Assembly (NCBI RefSeq): GCF_901709675.1
Contig: NC_051103.1
Location: 5,751,501-5,815,500, forward strand
Source of the DNA: Syngnathus acus
Lineage: Eukaryota > Chordata > Actinopteri > Syngnathiformes > Syngnathidae
Direction of reading: 5' to 3'
DNA length: 64,000 nucleotides
The notes beneath the pieces were generated by a model that was not told where the DNA came from, ran no database searches, and was given only the letters and a program-made list of their open reading frames with translations. Positions 14,080 through 28,232 of this stretch are shown in pieces. The stretch's first letter is position 1, and every line of letters starts with the position of its first letter. A program made the translations under genes and the position numbers.

Positions 14080-14095
14080 GCCACTAGATGGCAGC
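14080..14095 (+). promoter_or_regulatory. CTCF-like motif, plus orientation
   Basis: GCCACTAGATGGCAGC is a full match to the CTCF core consensus. With the minus site about 75 bp to the left it makes an outward-facing (divergent) pair. In vertebrates such pairs are common at domain boundaries; here that role is inference. Confidence 0.6.
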
Positions 14096-17000
14096 AAACC
14101 TGTTTTACTCGTTAGTCACTCGATTGCATTGCCATTGTAATGTCACCCTTCTTTTTCTGCTAATTGGAGTGAGTTGACATTTCTTATGAGTCATCAGGGT
14201 GTTGCTAAGCGGCTTCAATGCGTTTTTGTATAATGTCACCAACACACAACAAAGCCACTTTAGTAATGGGGTGCATGTAGTGATTTGCCGGGTGCCAGGC
14301 GACCCCTGCTGCATAATTAAAATAAATGGACAAAATGAATAACAAGGGAAATGAAACTCAGCTCAAGATGCATTTTATTTCTTTACTTTACTTAACTCTT
14401 TTGTTTATTAATGCCTTTAAATGTTTTCATTCTGTGAAGCATGGAAATAAGGTTGCAAATATTTGGCAAAATATGATAAAAATATCTTTTGTGCGTTGCA
14501 AGTGTACCTAATGAAATGTCGAGAGGATTTTGCCGCGGCGTCTGCTGGGCTTTAGTGAAAGGTAAATGCACACCTTACACGTTGTAGAACTTCAAGTTAA
14601 AACCTCAACTTCAAACACCTGAAACTGTAACTCGGCTCCAAGACATCGTAGCCAAGACTGTAATTCTAACCACTACCTAGCTCTCGGAGCCCAACTTTCA
14701 AACTCGAATCTTTGTTTGAAAGCCTCATCTGGGTTGCATCCATCTCCCTTTTCGTTCATTCATAGCAGCATCCTCAGTGTCTCGCTCTTTGCTTCCGTCA
14801 CGGGAAGACAGGAAGCGCACGTGCGCGGGTTCTCACGTGCGGCCAAGACAGACGCTCGCATGCTCTAAAAATAGCATCGGAGGAGGAGGAGACTACGGCG
14901 GCGTTAAATAGAAACCGCCGAGCTTTTTTTAACCCGGCGTCCCTCTGCCGCAATCTCGGACGTGATTTCCCTGTTAAAAATGTGAAAAAAAAGTCAAGGG
15001 AAATGCGTCTTCTATTTTTGTGCGCCATCCCTTGGTATGTCAACTTTGGGCTCGCTGGCGCGTGACGCTTTCTCTTCTGATGAATGAACGCGAGCATGGA
15101 ACAACAAGCCAGTCCCATCACCATAACAACCCACTTCTTGCATTTCCGACATGATTACTCGCGCTCGAACGCGTTTTGGTCTTCAGTGTCCAAAAGCCAA
15201 TTGAGCTTTGGTAAACCTTGAGAGAAAAAAGATTGTCATGAATAGTGTGGAACTGTCTAAACATATGACTGGCAAAACTATTTTCCAAAGTTTATTTATT
15301 TGAGCAATTAGCCAACATTGTACCGATACATCGTGAAATTAATGAAACACTGTTAGTATTTTTTTTCTGCGTTTCAAATTGTTTCTGTCTGCTGCTACCA
15401 GCACTGGGTTTTCTTTCCTCCTTCAATCAATTTTTCTATCGAATAAATCTTGTCCTCCACTTGCTGACCAAGAAAGATGGACGATGGAGATATGTGCAGG
15501 CTTACTGTATAAAAAAATCTCTGTTGCATTTTATGAAGTGGGCTTCAATCAGAGCAATTTTTGTCCTGAAAGCATTTGATTCCAACTATCAGCTGCAGCG
15601 AGCGAGGTCTTTTTTTTTTTTTTTGCTTCTTTAACACCTGCAACGCAATCTTCACTCTATTCCACGTCTGCCAATTTTTCTTTTCCTTGTATTGTCATTT
15701 CAGTAATTGCTTGCTTGTCAAGACAAAGTAGAAACCTTTCAATTCCTCTGCTCTGCTTGAACATCTCAGGGAAGAAGATTTGTCCACACGTCAGTCCTCC
15801 CTCAAACTCTTCTGCCCTCATGTCATGTCCTACAGTCCATCGCCCGGTTTCCCATATGCGGGCCACCCAAAACCTCAGCAGTGGTCTGCTCTTGTTTGTC
15901 ACGAAAGGCAGTATGAATGAAATGGTTACCATGCCAACACGGCCTCAACCTGCCCGTCAGGTTACAATGTTTTGTTTGAAGAGCAACTTCCATCCTTCCT
16001 TACCTTGCCTTCTGCGTCTCTTATGTTTTATTCCCCCACCCACTTCCTTATTAATCCTTATCAAAGATTACATTAGCATTAGATTTGCATTTCTCCTGTC
16101 TCGCGCTTGCATTTGATTATAAATCCACTTTCTCCATCTCGAAAGACAACAGGGATACACCGAACGTCGCTGAGGTTGGAAAGACCCGTCGAATGTTAGA
16201 TGACTCAGTGGGAATGCTTAATGTCGCCACTGTAGATCCGTCTTTCGAGTAGTTGTGATTCAAACGAAGAGCTAGAGAATCCTGCTTCGAGTCCCACTGC
16301 GGACAAAGGCAAATACTGTTTTCTGCTTTCTGGCTACTGTCAAGCAAAGCGCACTAACACCCCCCCGATCCCCCCCGTTTGAAGGATGTTTGTGCATCGC
16401 AGTCACGCCGACACCTCCTCGCACGCCTGCGTTTTGTGTGCGCACGTGGCGTGTAACCCAATACATACAGCGGGGTGTAAAATGGATTTCCCCTTGAGGG
16501 ATTATAATCACGCTAATAAATAAATAACAAATCCTCATGCATGCCTGCACATGTGCGATGCAGTTGTCGTTGCGCGATGCAAAACATACAGCAGAATGTG
16601 ACCTGAGTTCTAATGAGCATTGAAGAAAAGTTTGAATCGGTAAACATGGTTCGATTTGATGGACACAACAAATCATAGGTGGGATGGATGGAAATTCCCA
16701 GATAAGAAATAAAATAAAAATAATCAATAAAATACTACAAATAAAATAAAATTTGAAAAAATCCCCCAACAATATATATATATCCAAAAGTCAATTATCT
16801 GGCCTGGCACCTGCAAGGTCCAAGTATAAATGACAGTACCCCCCCCCCCCCAACTCTTCCCCAACAAACTAAACTTGTGAAGCCAGAAATGCTCACATCA
16901 TCTCATCAACCCGCAATCATGAATCAAAGACAATGAATGCCATCTGTGTGGAGGAGGACAGCAGGTTGGCCACACTTGCGTCCAGGTGGCGAAAAGGCGC

Positions 17001-19560
17001 GAGAAGGCTAACAAGCGTCGAGACATGTGACACGGCGATGTGAATAGCGGCGATCCGCGGCTAAAGAGATTACCACCAGTGCAGACGAATGAATTAATGA
17101 ATACTAATATGGGATTGAGCCCATGCCAATAATCCACAACATAAGCTATGTATGCACGGACAGCCAATCAAAACTTCTCATTGTCACCATGTGACAATTG
17201 AGCCCACTCCAAAGCCACGTTATTTATTTACATGCAGGTCTGAAAGTCGGGGCTCACTGACATGTCACCTTGCCGTTCACAAGTGTCTTTGCTTGTTTTC
17301 ACGTCTCGGTGGCCTCTCATGCGGCACAAAGCTGCAGCGGGAGAGCTTGTGAAAAATATCTTTCCATGTGACCTCCACTTGCGGTGACCCAAGACACGAG
17401 GCGGTTATATTTAGTGTCTTGTCAGCGAACGACTTTTCGTGGAAAAAAACAAAAACACAAGTGTCCGATTGATCTGTAATTCCTTTATCGGCCATGTCTA
17501 ATGTGTGAAGTACACAATCAGTGGATGCATCCCATGACCGGCAATGGAAAGAAGGTGAAAGTAAAAATGAGATCATTCCAATAAGTCCATTTGACAGGAT
17601 TGAAAAGCAACACAATTGGGAATTGTATCACAAGGTCGCGCTGCGATTGGCCAGTCTCACATCATCTTTGAGATCTTTGTGGGAATGTCCCAATTCCCCC
17701 CCGAGAGCCGGCGGGCCCGCATTAGCAGAAAGGACGCGGCAATGCTAACATTCTGTCTTGACTGTAAAAGAAAGTGACTTGGCAGTCAGCTGAGTGGCCG
17801 CTCCGGGCTCCCGCCGCCGCTGCCGCTACCGCTAAGTGTACTGACTTTAATTCGCTGTGTTCACATGACACCTCCTGGATACATTCAACCCAAAAGTAGA
17901 GCGTTTTCAATTTGTTCCAGCCATCAACGATAGAAAACGCAAACAATCAGTGTTTTTCAATAGTTGGGTCATAAATAACCCAATTATAGGTCAGAAAGGG
18001 ACCCATTGTTTTGTTCCAACTTCAATATCTATTTGTATTTTTTGGCTTGGAAAAACAAACCAAAATCAAATTCCAATATTATACGTGATGTCATTTCCGC
18101 TGCCTACCAAGAATCATTTGCGGCCTCATCGGGCAGAATTGGAAACGGCCGCTAATAAAAACGAGGGGCAATTACTCGGCCGATTAATTTATTCAGCGGG
18201 GCGGCAGAGGTTAATTGCCAAGATAATAATCTCTTTGCTGTTTAACTATCTCGTAGTCCACTTTGGTTTCATGTACCGATTTGCCAGTTAGCACGCAATC
18301 GGAATGATCGTCACCGACGATACAATCAAAGGCGAGGCATTTAAGCAGACTTGCTCGTATCACAAAGATTGTTCTTGTTCCTAACCGGCGTGAGGCCCGC
18401 CATGCCTGTTGTTTTCTTGTGAGGAGTATGAGCGTTTTTCCCACAGCTCGGGAATTTGAACTCCGATCCCGATTTCCCTCTCGTGGCTTTCCAGAGGCGC
18501 GTCGACGGTCAAGCTCGGCGAGTTAGGGCGCATTACAAAGAATTAGTCGGCATTTGGTGGCATTAGCTGCGTATTATTGAAGCAAATTGAACAGTCCGTG
18601 CGTTATGTAAACGGGAAAGTGGGTTAACAGATCGCAGCCTTTGCTCTTTTTTTTTTTCCTGTAAAAGTGTCACGATTGCATTCATCTGTTTGCATTTGTA
18701 ACTTTTCTTGCGTTTTTGCAAAAATGATGAATTATTTTGTTTATTGTGGTACTTCATTTAAAGAATAATATTGTTGTGTTTCTTTTTCTCCCATTAGGTC
18801 CAATCCCATTTTTGAAAATGGCCAGCTCGGGGAACGTGGCGTTACGTAATCGGTAAAGTGGATGACGAGGTCAAGGGGTTAAGTTGTCGTTTGTGGATGT
18901 GAATCCAGATTGATGGTGGAGGTCAGATGCGATAAACGGCTGAGCGGTGATGAAGACGTTCCACGCTTCCCATCTCTCTCATCCCTCCCAGGTATTTGAC
19001 ACCGCCCAATTTATCTTCCTGCTGCCGGCAGCTTAAATGTCATCTTGGATCTCCTGAGCGCCAACGCTTTCCTGGCCGAGGCACATTCCCATTTAAAAAA
19101 AAAAAAAAAAAAGCAGAGTTGATGAAATTTCAGCAACGCTCAGAGTTCAGGGAAATGTGTTATTTTCTTCTTATCTAAATCCTACATTTTTTTGATTGAG
19201 TTATATCTGAGTAGCAAATGATTCGATAACTGCAGCCCTGGCGGGTGTGTGCGTGAGATGTTGTGTGGCGGACATCACCGCCGAGGATGAAAACTAGAAA
19301 GCAGACCTACTGACACACTGCTGAGAAATCTGTGAATATGTGATTAGATGTCGCACGGAGGAAAAAGAGAGAGCACGTGAGACGCGCAACTTCACCCCCC
19401 CCTCCCTCCCCTCGACCTCACCCACTTCCCGCCCCCAACATCAGCCCACGTAAGTCACACTTGGACTCCACTCCCGCTCGCTCACTATGAACGCGTAGCG
19501 CTCGCGTCGCCCGTCCTCTCAGCTGGCACTTTTACGCGCATGCAGTGAGCGAGCGGAGGA

Positions 19561-22500
19561 ATGGACTCCCGGCTGCCGATCGGACCCGGCATGCCCACGC
19601 CGGACCCTCCGTGGAACGTGAGCTCCATCAGTCCGCCTCACCGGCTCATGGAGCTGGTCCCGCTCTCCACAGCCGTGAGTAGAACAATCGCGCGCTGGAT
19701 GGATGAGATCAGTTTTTCTTTTCCCCATCCATGAATGAATGACGAAATCCCTCCATCCTCCCCTGACATCATTCACAGGCATCTTGAATAGATGCGGTGA
19801 CTTGTTTCTCTTATAGCAAAGCAAAGCAGCTGTGCTGGGTGTTGGCATGTGACAAAAAAGAAAAAAAAAAAAGCCCCTCAGGATTTGAGTCTGTGAGGAC
19901 GCGTGTTCTCTGACCCCTCAGCGCTGCACTCAGCGTAACTCGCTTTGCCGCTGTGTCACAGAAAAGCTGACAAGAGCGTGCATTCAAGCAGCAGCAGGGC
20001 GGATGTTTTGCTTTGTGACTCTAAAAAGAATCACCCCCCCCATGCCCCCCTCCCATCACCTCCTCCTCCTCACCCTGGAGGAAAGTCCTCTTTCTTTTTT
20101 TTTGTTGTTGTCAGGGAAGCTGACTGCTCTACATAATAGACTCACTTGAGTGAGAGCTGTCATGCTGCAAAGTTGTGCTCCAAAAGTCTGAAATTTAATT
20201 AATTCAGAGATGGTATCTCAAATTTGAGAAAAAAAAAAAAAAGTTTGCAATTTAATTTAATTCATTCAGAGAAATATTTAGTTCGGCACATGTTATCTAA
20301 AATTTAAAAAATTGTCAAATGAACCAAATATTCAGAAGCTCCTGGTTCAACAGTTTTTATTCTGTTTCATGGCATTTTTGGTCCAACAACTCGAGGATTG
20401 GTCAGCTTTTGTTGTTGGGCAGGGTGAGCGGGCTCTTGCTTCTTTTCTGCTCACCCCTACCATTCCCCGGTGGGTGGAATTGAAAACATGCATGTGTGTG
20501 TGTCTCAAAGAGACAGCGTTGGAATGCTCGTGAAGGTTTGTGGACCAAGCACTGTTGGATGATTCACATCGTGCGAGCGCAAACAAATGACGTTTGGGTC
20601 GCCGCTCAAAAAGCATCAACGTGAGTGTGAGGGGCTTGATTAATGACGTGTGACACATAATTAACTTGTGGGGGTCACCAATTTCTCAGAGCATTGCACA
20701 CCCTTTTATTCTTAAAAAAAGAAAAAGCCTCTTAAGCAAGGAGCGGGCCAGAAATAGACATTAATCAAGCAGTTCTTTGAATGCCAACTCGATGCCCCGC
20801 TTTTGATTAATTGCTGAAGCAAAGCTAACAAGTAGCTTGTTAGCTTTGGCTACTATATGGCTGCATAGCCGCAATCAATATCTCATTAGTAGAAATGCAC
20901 ATTAGACATTTACAGATTTTTTTTAAATCTCCTTTCTTCCATCCTCAAATTTTTTCTAAACTTCCCTAAAAACGTGTTTGACAACAAAACTGTTGAAATC
21001 ATCGTGGAAGCCAAACTGCTATTATATTTCAAAGTGGCTATCTTGGGACCATTTTGCAAACAAAGCGGTCAAAACAAATAGCCAATTTTACGACTTTGCA
21101 GGTGTAACCATGCTTGTGGAAATGTATCAGAGCAAAAACAAAAAAACTGCACCCTTAAGCAGCATGAAATTCGGTAGGCACGTCTTTTGTGAGTAAACCC
21201 ACCAAAAAACAAAATCTCCAACAGCCATGGCTGAAAAGACACATGGTCTGCCATTTTATTTTAAATCAGCCATTTTATGCTCATTTGAGCTACTTGGAAT
21301 TGTCCTACACAAACTGAGTAACCCCCGCCATCTTTTAGCCTCTTAATCAAACACCAAGTGTGACCTAAAAATTATACTTGGCAAGTACCACAATCATGAT
21401 CAACATTGATTTACAGTAGCGTAGTGGGTCTAAGTGTTCATAAAAAAACATATTTGATATTATTGTAAGCCACTGCAACATTATATAATATATAATTCTA
21501 CGTTTTAGCACTAACAATCTGCTTTAGGGTATAAAAAAATAAGCATGTCATGAATTTGGTCAGTGATTATTTCGCCGAGCGCTGTTTCTTTTCATCGATA
21601 TGTTTCTACGATTTGTTCGTTTTGTGCGCATCATATAGTGCTTGACCTTGGATGTCTAATTACCTATAGCATCAATCCGACTCAGTGCGGGGAAAATATG
21701 TCGCGCCGCATGATTGCGCGGATGCACTATGCCCACCTGCAGAAACACAATAGTACAAGAGCCTTGTTACTTTTCCTGTATTGGACAGGCGCTCATCTTC
21801 TCTATTGTTGTATCAGTGGCAGAACGTTGCAATTGTCATCTGTTGAGTCGCTTTCTCATTTCCATGAACAATTGCCAGTAATTAAAGCAACCCTGCTCTT
21901 CTCCCATACGAGCGAGCCACCCTGCTACGGCTCGCCCCGACCAAAATTGTGTTTTATCGACAAACATTTCAATGTCACGCAAACGCGAGGGAGGCCTACA
22001 TATGTCTTTTTGCTCAAGCAATGTCATGGTAAAAGTCTTCGCCATAGCAACAAGTCAAGTCAGACAAGGCTCTCGCTATGATTACAACTTCCTTTTTGTC
22101 TTGTCGTTACGCTCCATATTGCATTATTGCCGCTAATGAAATTGAGCCACTGAGTGTGCACTTTTTATACGGGAGTCCATAATAGCAAAGTGGATTTTCT
22201 TTTTGCCATTAACATGGGCCACTTGCTGGTGTTTTAGATTTTTATGTTTTTATTTCTGAAAAAAAATGTGGTTCTTTTCGTTGGAATTTTATTTTATTGA
22301 TTTTACGTGATTGTATTTCTCATTAATTTTGATGTTTTGCCATGTTTTATTTTTTTTTAATCCCTGTACAGTGAAAATAATTATGAGTACTGATACTTGG
22401 ATATTTTCACAATTTTGTTTTTGTCATTGTGTTAAGTGAAATTTTTAGAACTCCAATACGCCATTCTCGGTCTTTGCTGGTTTTCAACAAAGCTCTTTAA

Positions 22501-25500
22501 ACATGTACAAATTGTTTTCAAACAAATTTCTGAACTCCTTTTACCGAGTCTTTAACCTTGGAGAACAGTTTGTAGTTTATTAGCAAGTGATGAAAACAGT
22601 GGCCACATGCAGTTTAATGAACCTTAATGGGCACCGTAGCTCCTATTTGTGAGCACAATTATATGCCACGATGAAGATGTTTATGTCACGATTAAACAGT
22701 TGGGGCAGTTTTGCTGAGCTCCCGTATGAGCACCTTTGGATTGTAATTTGGATTGATGTCGTCGTAATGTCACTTAAGTTTTGTTGTTTGGTGTCGCCCA
22801 GGGCGCCGTGGCTCCGAGCCACCCGTTTCCAACGGTGGACGTCCCAGACCACGCGCACTACACCATCGGGGTGGTCATCCTCGTTGTGGGCATCACGGGC
22901 ATCCTGGGAAACTTACTGGTCATTTACGCTTTCTGCAGGTACACACACACACCTCTTGAATTCCTCAAATTTGCGAACGACAAACTGACAAAGGCCCGAT
23001 TTGCTGGCAGGAGCCGTAGCCTGCGCACGCCGTCCAACATCTTCATCATCAACCTGGCCATCACCGACTTCTTCATGAGCATGACGCAGGCGCCCATCTT
23101 CTTTGTCAGCAGCATGTACAAGAGGTGGATCTTCGGCAAGAGAGGTAACCTCCCGATGGACGGCACTGTACATTGAGATTCACGCCTGCGTCGTTTTGCC
23201 CGCTGTTAAAATTCCATCGGAGTCTTGCGGGCTGTCATCATCACTTACGTCTAGCAACGCGGCTGCGGGACTCCTGATTCCAGTGCGTGTGTGCGTGTTG
23301 TCTCTTGCGGTTGTGTGTGGTTTGTGTTGGTGTCGCAGCGGGAGTGCAGATAGAGAGGATCCGCTGATCAAACAGAGATAGTCGGCAGCGGCGTTTTCCT
23401 TCAGGAGTTGTCGTGACCTTCATGAAGACGAGCCATCCCCGACACCGCCTCATCAATGTAGACTGGAGAGAGAAAAAAAGAAACAAAAGACTTTATTCAG
23501 CAAAGTAAAGGCTTGAACAGAAAGCAATGTGAGCCAAAATGAGAAAAGAAATTGAAAAAAAAAAAAAAAAAAACAACATGCCGGAAAATAATGTCCATAC
23601 TCTAAATTTTTTTTCTTTTCCTTTTGTCCCGTTCGTTCTGAATTGGCAGCACACGACATTCCTGTTGCGTTGCCTTGAGATACGACTTCAATGAATTCAA
23701 AACGGAACTTTTTCAAATCCTCTTTACCTATTGAATGAATGGAAATGCCATGAATCCGATTCAGCGTAACCATAATGTAATTGTCATTGTCAATGTCATT
23801 GCTCGGAATGTTTTTTTACGATGAATTTTTATCTCCTATTTATGTGGCGCTGTTGTCCACTTTACCGCCACTGTCAAACTTCTCCCTACGGCGGGTGACG
23901 TAATGGCTCGTTCTGGTTTATGTTGCTGTTTTTATGTCAGATGCGGGTCATAAAAGTAATGTTTGTTTCTTTGAGCGGTTTGTACGGGCCGTCAAATTGG
24001 AAACCGGCCTCCCGTTTTATACTGCTGACTGTGAAGACCATTTATCTGGACCTCATGTTGGCTCGCATCTTTCTGCACACTCACCGTTTTCCAAATTCAA
24101 CCCCTGTAGTCGATTTTGCCCATCAACGGGAAATTCCATCACGATTAAACCCAAGAAGGTGTCAATTTGGACATTTTGTGGGCTCCTTGAAATATTAATA
24201 TCCTACACTTGCAACTAGATTTGAAGCAAGCAAACTAGACAGGTGGGTGATGTGAAATTGTCAGCCATTAGTTTTTTCTAGCGTAGGGGCAAAGTTTGCA
24301 AATGATTGTCGAGACCCAAATCCATTCAAATTTTGTTGTCATGACAAAACTGCCTCAGGACCGAACGGCTCGTTTCTGCGCCCATATGACAGTCGGGCTT
24401 CCATTAGGCACCATCCGGATGCACTTTTATACGCACCTGACGACAGATTGTGTGTGTGTTTTTGTGCGAGTCTTTCTGAGCGACTAAGTTGTGCGTGTGA
24501 GACGTTGGATCGTTTGCTCGACTAATGACGTACATTACCTGTCCCGTGTGTTTTGTGACGGTAAATCACATTTGACAGTTCTTTTTTTGTCTCGGCGTAG
24601 GCTGCGAGTTGTACGCCTTCTGCGGCGCCCTTTTCGGCATCTGCAGCATGATGACGCTGATGGTGATCGCGGTGGATCGCTACGTGGTGATCACGCGGCC
24701 GTTGGCCTCGCTGGGTTCCATGTCTCGCAGGAAAGCGCTGAGCATCGTGGCGGTGGCCTGGCTCTACTCCATGGGCTGGAGTTTGCCGCCGTTCTTCGGC
24801 TGGAGTGAGTATCAACTTCACGCGTCTGTCCGTGTGTGTGGGCGCGTCGCCGACGTGCTAGCCTCCTTTAACAGATGTCAACACGTCAGTCAAGTGCAAA
24901 AGCAATTAGATGATATGGCGCCCTGAGGGTTTACCCGACTTCACACCGCTGTTGTCTCAGGTTATTACCCCCCCCCTGCGGTTGCTTAACACGACGGGCT
25001 GTCCAACGCACACACTGAGTTGGTGAAAATTGTTCTTTTTGCGCCATCCCCATTTTCTTTGGAAATGTCACGTAAACGCAAGCACAATGTAATGGATGTT
25101 TATTAATGCTCGGAAATAATTCCCATAATTGCTGGTAATAGAGGCAATCATGCAGATGGCCAGGTTTTGAGAGATGGCGAGCAGAAAAGAAGAAAAATGT
25201 CCTTTGAGCAAAGGATACTTCTGGGTCACCAAATATTAATTCAGTCACGTGTAGTGCTGTAGAAAAATTATTATGACGAATTAAGAACAACCTCTTCAAA
25301 AAAAGGACAAAGTAATGATTTTTGTATAATCCTAAAAAGTTCTAACAGAAAACAAGAGGACCAAAGACAGAGCCTTGAGGAACCAAATTTGAATTTAGTC
25401 AGACTCTGTAGGTATATTTATTGTATGTACTGTCCAATCCAGGCGCTTACGTCCCAGAGGGTCTCATGACGTCCTGTTCGTGGGACTACATGACGTTCAC

Positions 25501-28232
25501 GCCGGCCGTGCGCTCCTACACCATGCTGCTCTTCACCTTTGTCTTCTTCATCCCGCTGTTTGTCATCATCTTCTGCTACTGCTGCATCTTCAGGGCCATC
25601 CGACACACCACTCGGTCAGTAAAATTCCATCTCTGATAAACGCAAGTTGCTAAAGGTCAAATGCTAAACTCCGGGCAGGGCCTTCGAGAAGATCAACTGT
25701 GAGGGCTCCAGGGAGACTGCCAAGAGGTTCCGCAAGATGAAGAGCGAGTGGAAGATGGCCAAGATCGCGCTGATCGTTATTCTGCTCTTCATCATTTCCT
25801 GGGCGCCCTACTCCTGCACCGCGCTCACCGCTTTCGCCGGGTAGGTGCGAGTGTCACGCACAACACAGCGCATCGCTTTCTGATTTTTGGATACCAGCCC
25901 AAATGTGGCCCTCGAAAAAAAACATAACCACCCGTGACACGGAACATCTGAATCCATCTGTGTCAACACGCGTGTAATAGTTAGATTATAGCAGATTAAC
26001 ACTCGAGCTCAAACACTAAGCACCCAGCTGCCTCCTGGTAACATCTGTCTGACCCTCCCTCATTTTTGGGCTTTTTCCTTGTAGGTACGCAGACCTGCTG
26101 ACCCCGTACATGACCTCCGTCCCGGCAGTGATCGCCAAAGCGTCGGCCATCCACAATCCCATCATCTACGCAATCACGCACCCCAAGTACAGGTACGCCA
26201 GGACAATAATTCCCTCTAACATCCAAATTTGCTTGATTTCATCACCTCTGAATGTGGCAGGTCTGCGCTCAGCCGCTACGTGCCCTACATGCGCGCGCTG
26301 CTGTGCGTGCGCGTGCGCGAGCGCTTCGGCAGCAGCAGCTTCCAGTCCACCCGCCGCTCCACGCTCACCAGCCAATCGGAGAGCAACCGCCACTGCAAGC
26401 GCGCCCACTCCTCGCAGTCGGACAGCGAATCAGTGAGTGTCGCTCGTGTCTCATTATGGTATGTCGTCGTCGTAGCCCTGCCCCCTCCGCCTCCGTCCCG
26501 CCTCATCGGCCGTGGCGTTTCCCCTTCAGGCCCACCTATCCGACATCGAGGACGACGGCTCCTTCCGGGCGTCTGCCAACCCTCAGGTGTCGTGTGATGT
26601 CAAACATGGGCGACGGTCCAGCCAGAGGTTAAAGGTAAGGGCTTCGAAGTGGCAGCCAATGAATTCCCAAGATGGACGATGATCAAAGTGAAATATGACG
26701 CAATCCCCTGTCCTGAATCCAATTGAGCACGCTGAATTGACAAAAGAGCGGCTGACTCAAGACAGAAAGGTCTTGTCATCAAGTAGGTCACATTGCTTTG
26801 CAGCACCATCACATGTTTGAACCAGGGCTGCAAGCTTTGCAGGTCAGCTCACACTTTTGTTTTCTATGCGTCATAGTTGATTCCATTTAACTTGATTTTT
26901 TTATTTCTGTTTTGATTCATTTTTTGGTTGCTTATAGTTTTAATCAGCAACCTGTCAGGGCCTCACATGTTTCTTGCAATGTGGGCCATCTGCCATATGG
27001 AGCATTTCCGTCTCTTCACGTAATCATCTTAGTTCACCCAAAGCACACACACACACTCATAGAGGGGCCAGGTTCCCCGAGGCCTCCATTACACCGGGTC
27101 CAAAGACTAATCCAGTAATCTGGGAGTTTCAGATTTAATCCACAGGTCGGATGACGCCTTTCCACCCAGCTCGCTTATTGGTCCAAGCAAGACGGCGACG
27201 GCGACATTTAATGTTTTCTGTCTGACCTTTGATTTATTTTTCTTTGGGTCTTATATTCAACCATCTGTAATATTCAAGAGCATTCCCTAATCTCTGCTCT
27301 CGGCACATTCACTTTCATGTGATAATCCCGCCTGGCAACTCCCCTTTCTGACACTTCCTTTTATTTTTAGACTTTTTTTTTTGTTTGTTTCAAAGAAGAG
27401 TAACATTCTGTTTGCCTGTGCACAGAGCGTGATGGAAGCGGAGGACATCTCCATGTCGGACCTCTGTTTCCTGCCAAAGAGTCACCTCCCTGCCAGTGTA
27501 AGCGTCAAGTCACGCGCAACTTTTCTTGCAAAAGTGTGATTTGAAGTTTGGAAATGAAAAAAAAATAGGGGGATGTTTGCATTTGTCAAGGATTCCACTT
27601 TTGATATACATTGTATTGTGATGTCCTGTTTTTTTTTTTTTACCTGTACTTCAAATACTGTACAGTTCATTCTAATTTCTTTTCTTCTCGTTCCCTCAAA
27701 AGGCAGACCATTCTCAATTTCCGTGACAATATGCGTCTGGCTGATAAAATCAAAATTCAAAACTCTTAACACTCAGCGAGGGGCCCCCAGCCAAACTTTG
27801 GACCCCCTGCGGCTATTTTACTTTGCACCTCTAGGCGACTTTGACCTTTGCAATGAATGAAATCACAAGCTTTTGTCCCAATAGTCTAATTAAAAGCCCC
27901 TTTATTCCTCATGTAGAAAGGACTTGAAGAGGTTTTTTTGTTTTAGATAAAAGAAGATGAAGTAAACAACATTTAAAAAAAATATATATTGTTTTCGTAT
28001 TTCGGAATACTCATGGTGTTTTTTTGTTTCTCAGCTATGCCAAGCAGCGGACGAATTTGGCCCTCGGCTCATCCACAAGCCGACGCCCGCCGTCATTGTC
28101 ACCTCCATTTCCAGCCCGTCCATACTTCACAGCCCCCCAGGTTTCCATGGCAACCACAGCAAAGGCTTCAGCCCCGTCGCTAAGGCGTCGCTGGACATCG
28201 CCCGACTGGACGCGCCCTCTGCGACGGCGTGA
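19561..28232 (+). CDS. opn4: Melanopsin, Gq-coupled bistable photopigment (OPN4 mammalian-type)
   Basis: Retinal-binding seven-helix receptor of intrinsically photosensitive cells, signalling through Gq/PLC. Eleven coding exons: 19561-19674, 22802-22938, 23011-23144, 24601-24804, 25443-25614, 25679-25840, 26085-26192, 26261-26432, 26530-26634, 27426-27497 and 28035-28232. All phases agree, giving 525 residues. Landmarks: an NVSS glycosylation site near the N-terminus; C130 and C208 for the extracellular disulfide; Tyr133 at the counterion position used by Gq opsins; DRY at 154-156; Glu202 in loop 2; the Schiff-base lysine K326 in AKAS; NPIIY at 332-336. The cytoplasmic tail has Ser/Thr clusters (SSSFQSTRRSTLTSQS) typical of arrestin/kinase regulation. 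ldb3 follows on the same strand, as human LDB3 follows OPN4, which supports the mammalian-type (opn4m) lineage rather than opn4x. I cannot choose between the fish opn4a and opn4b names. Confidence 0.97.

Larger units (their letters stand above)
10397..19560. other. etv4-opn4 intergenic region, shared upstream space of two divergent genes
   Basis: About 9.2 kb between the etv4 start codon (minus) and the opn4 start codon (plus). Open frames here are short, lack family similarity and overlap low-complexity runs, so I call no gene. The etv4-proximal part holds a G/purine-rich block, long A runs (about 10285-10315) and inverted CCAAT-type boxes near 10746 and 10895. The opn4-proximal 150 bp (about 19390-19560) is C-rich and lacks an obvious TATA box. 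Three CTCF-like motifs are listed separately. The remaining DNA is AT-rich with homopolymer runs. Confidence 0.7.
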
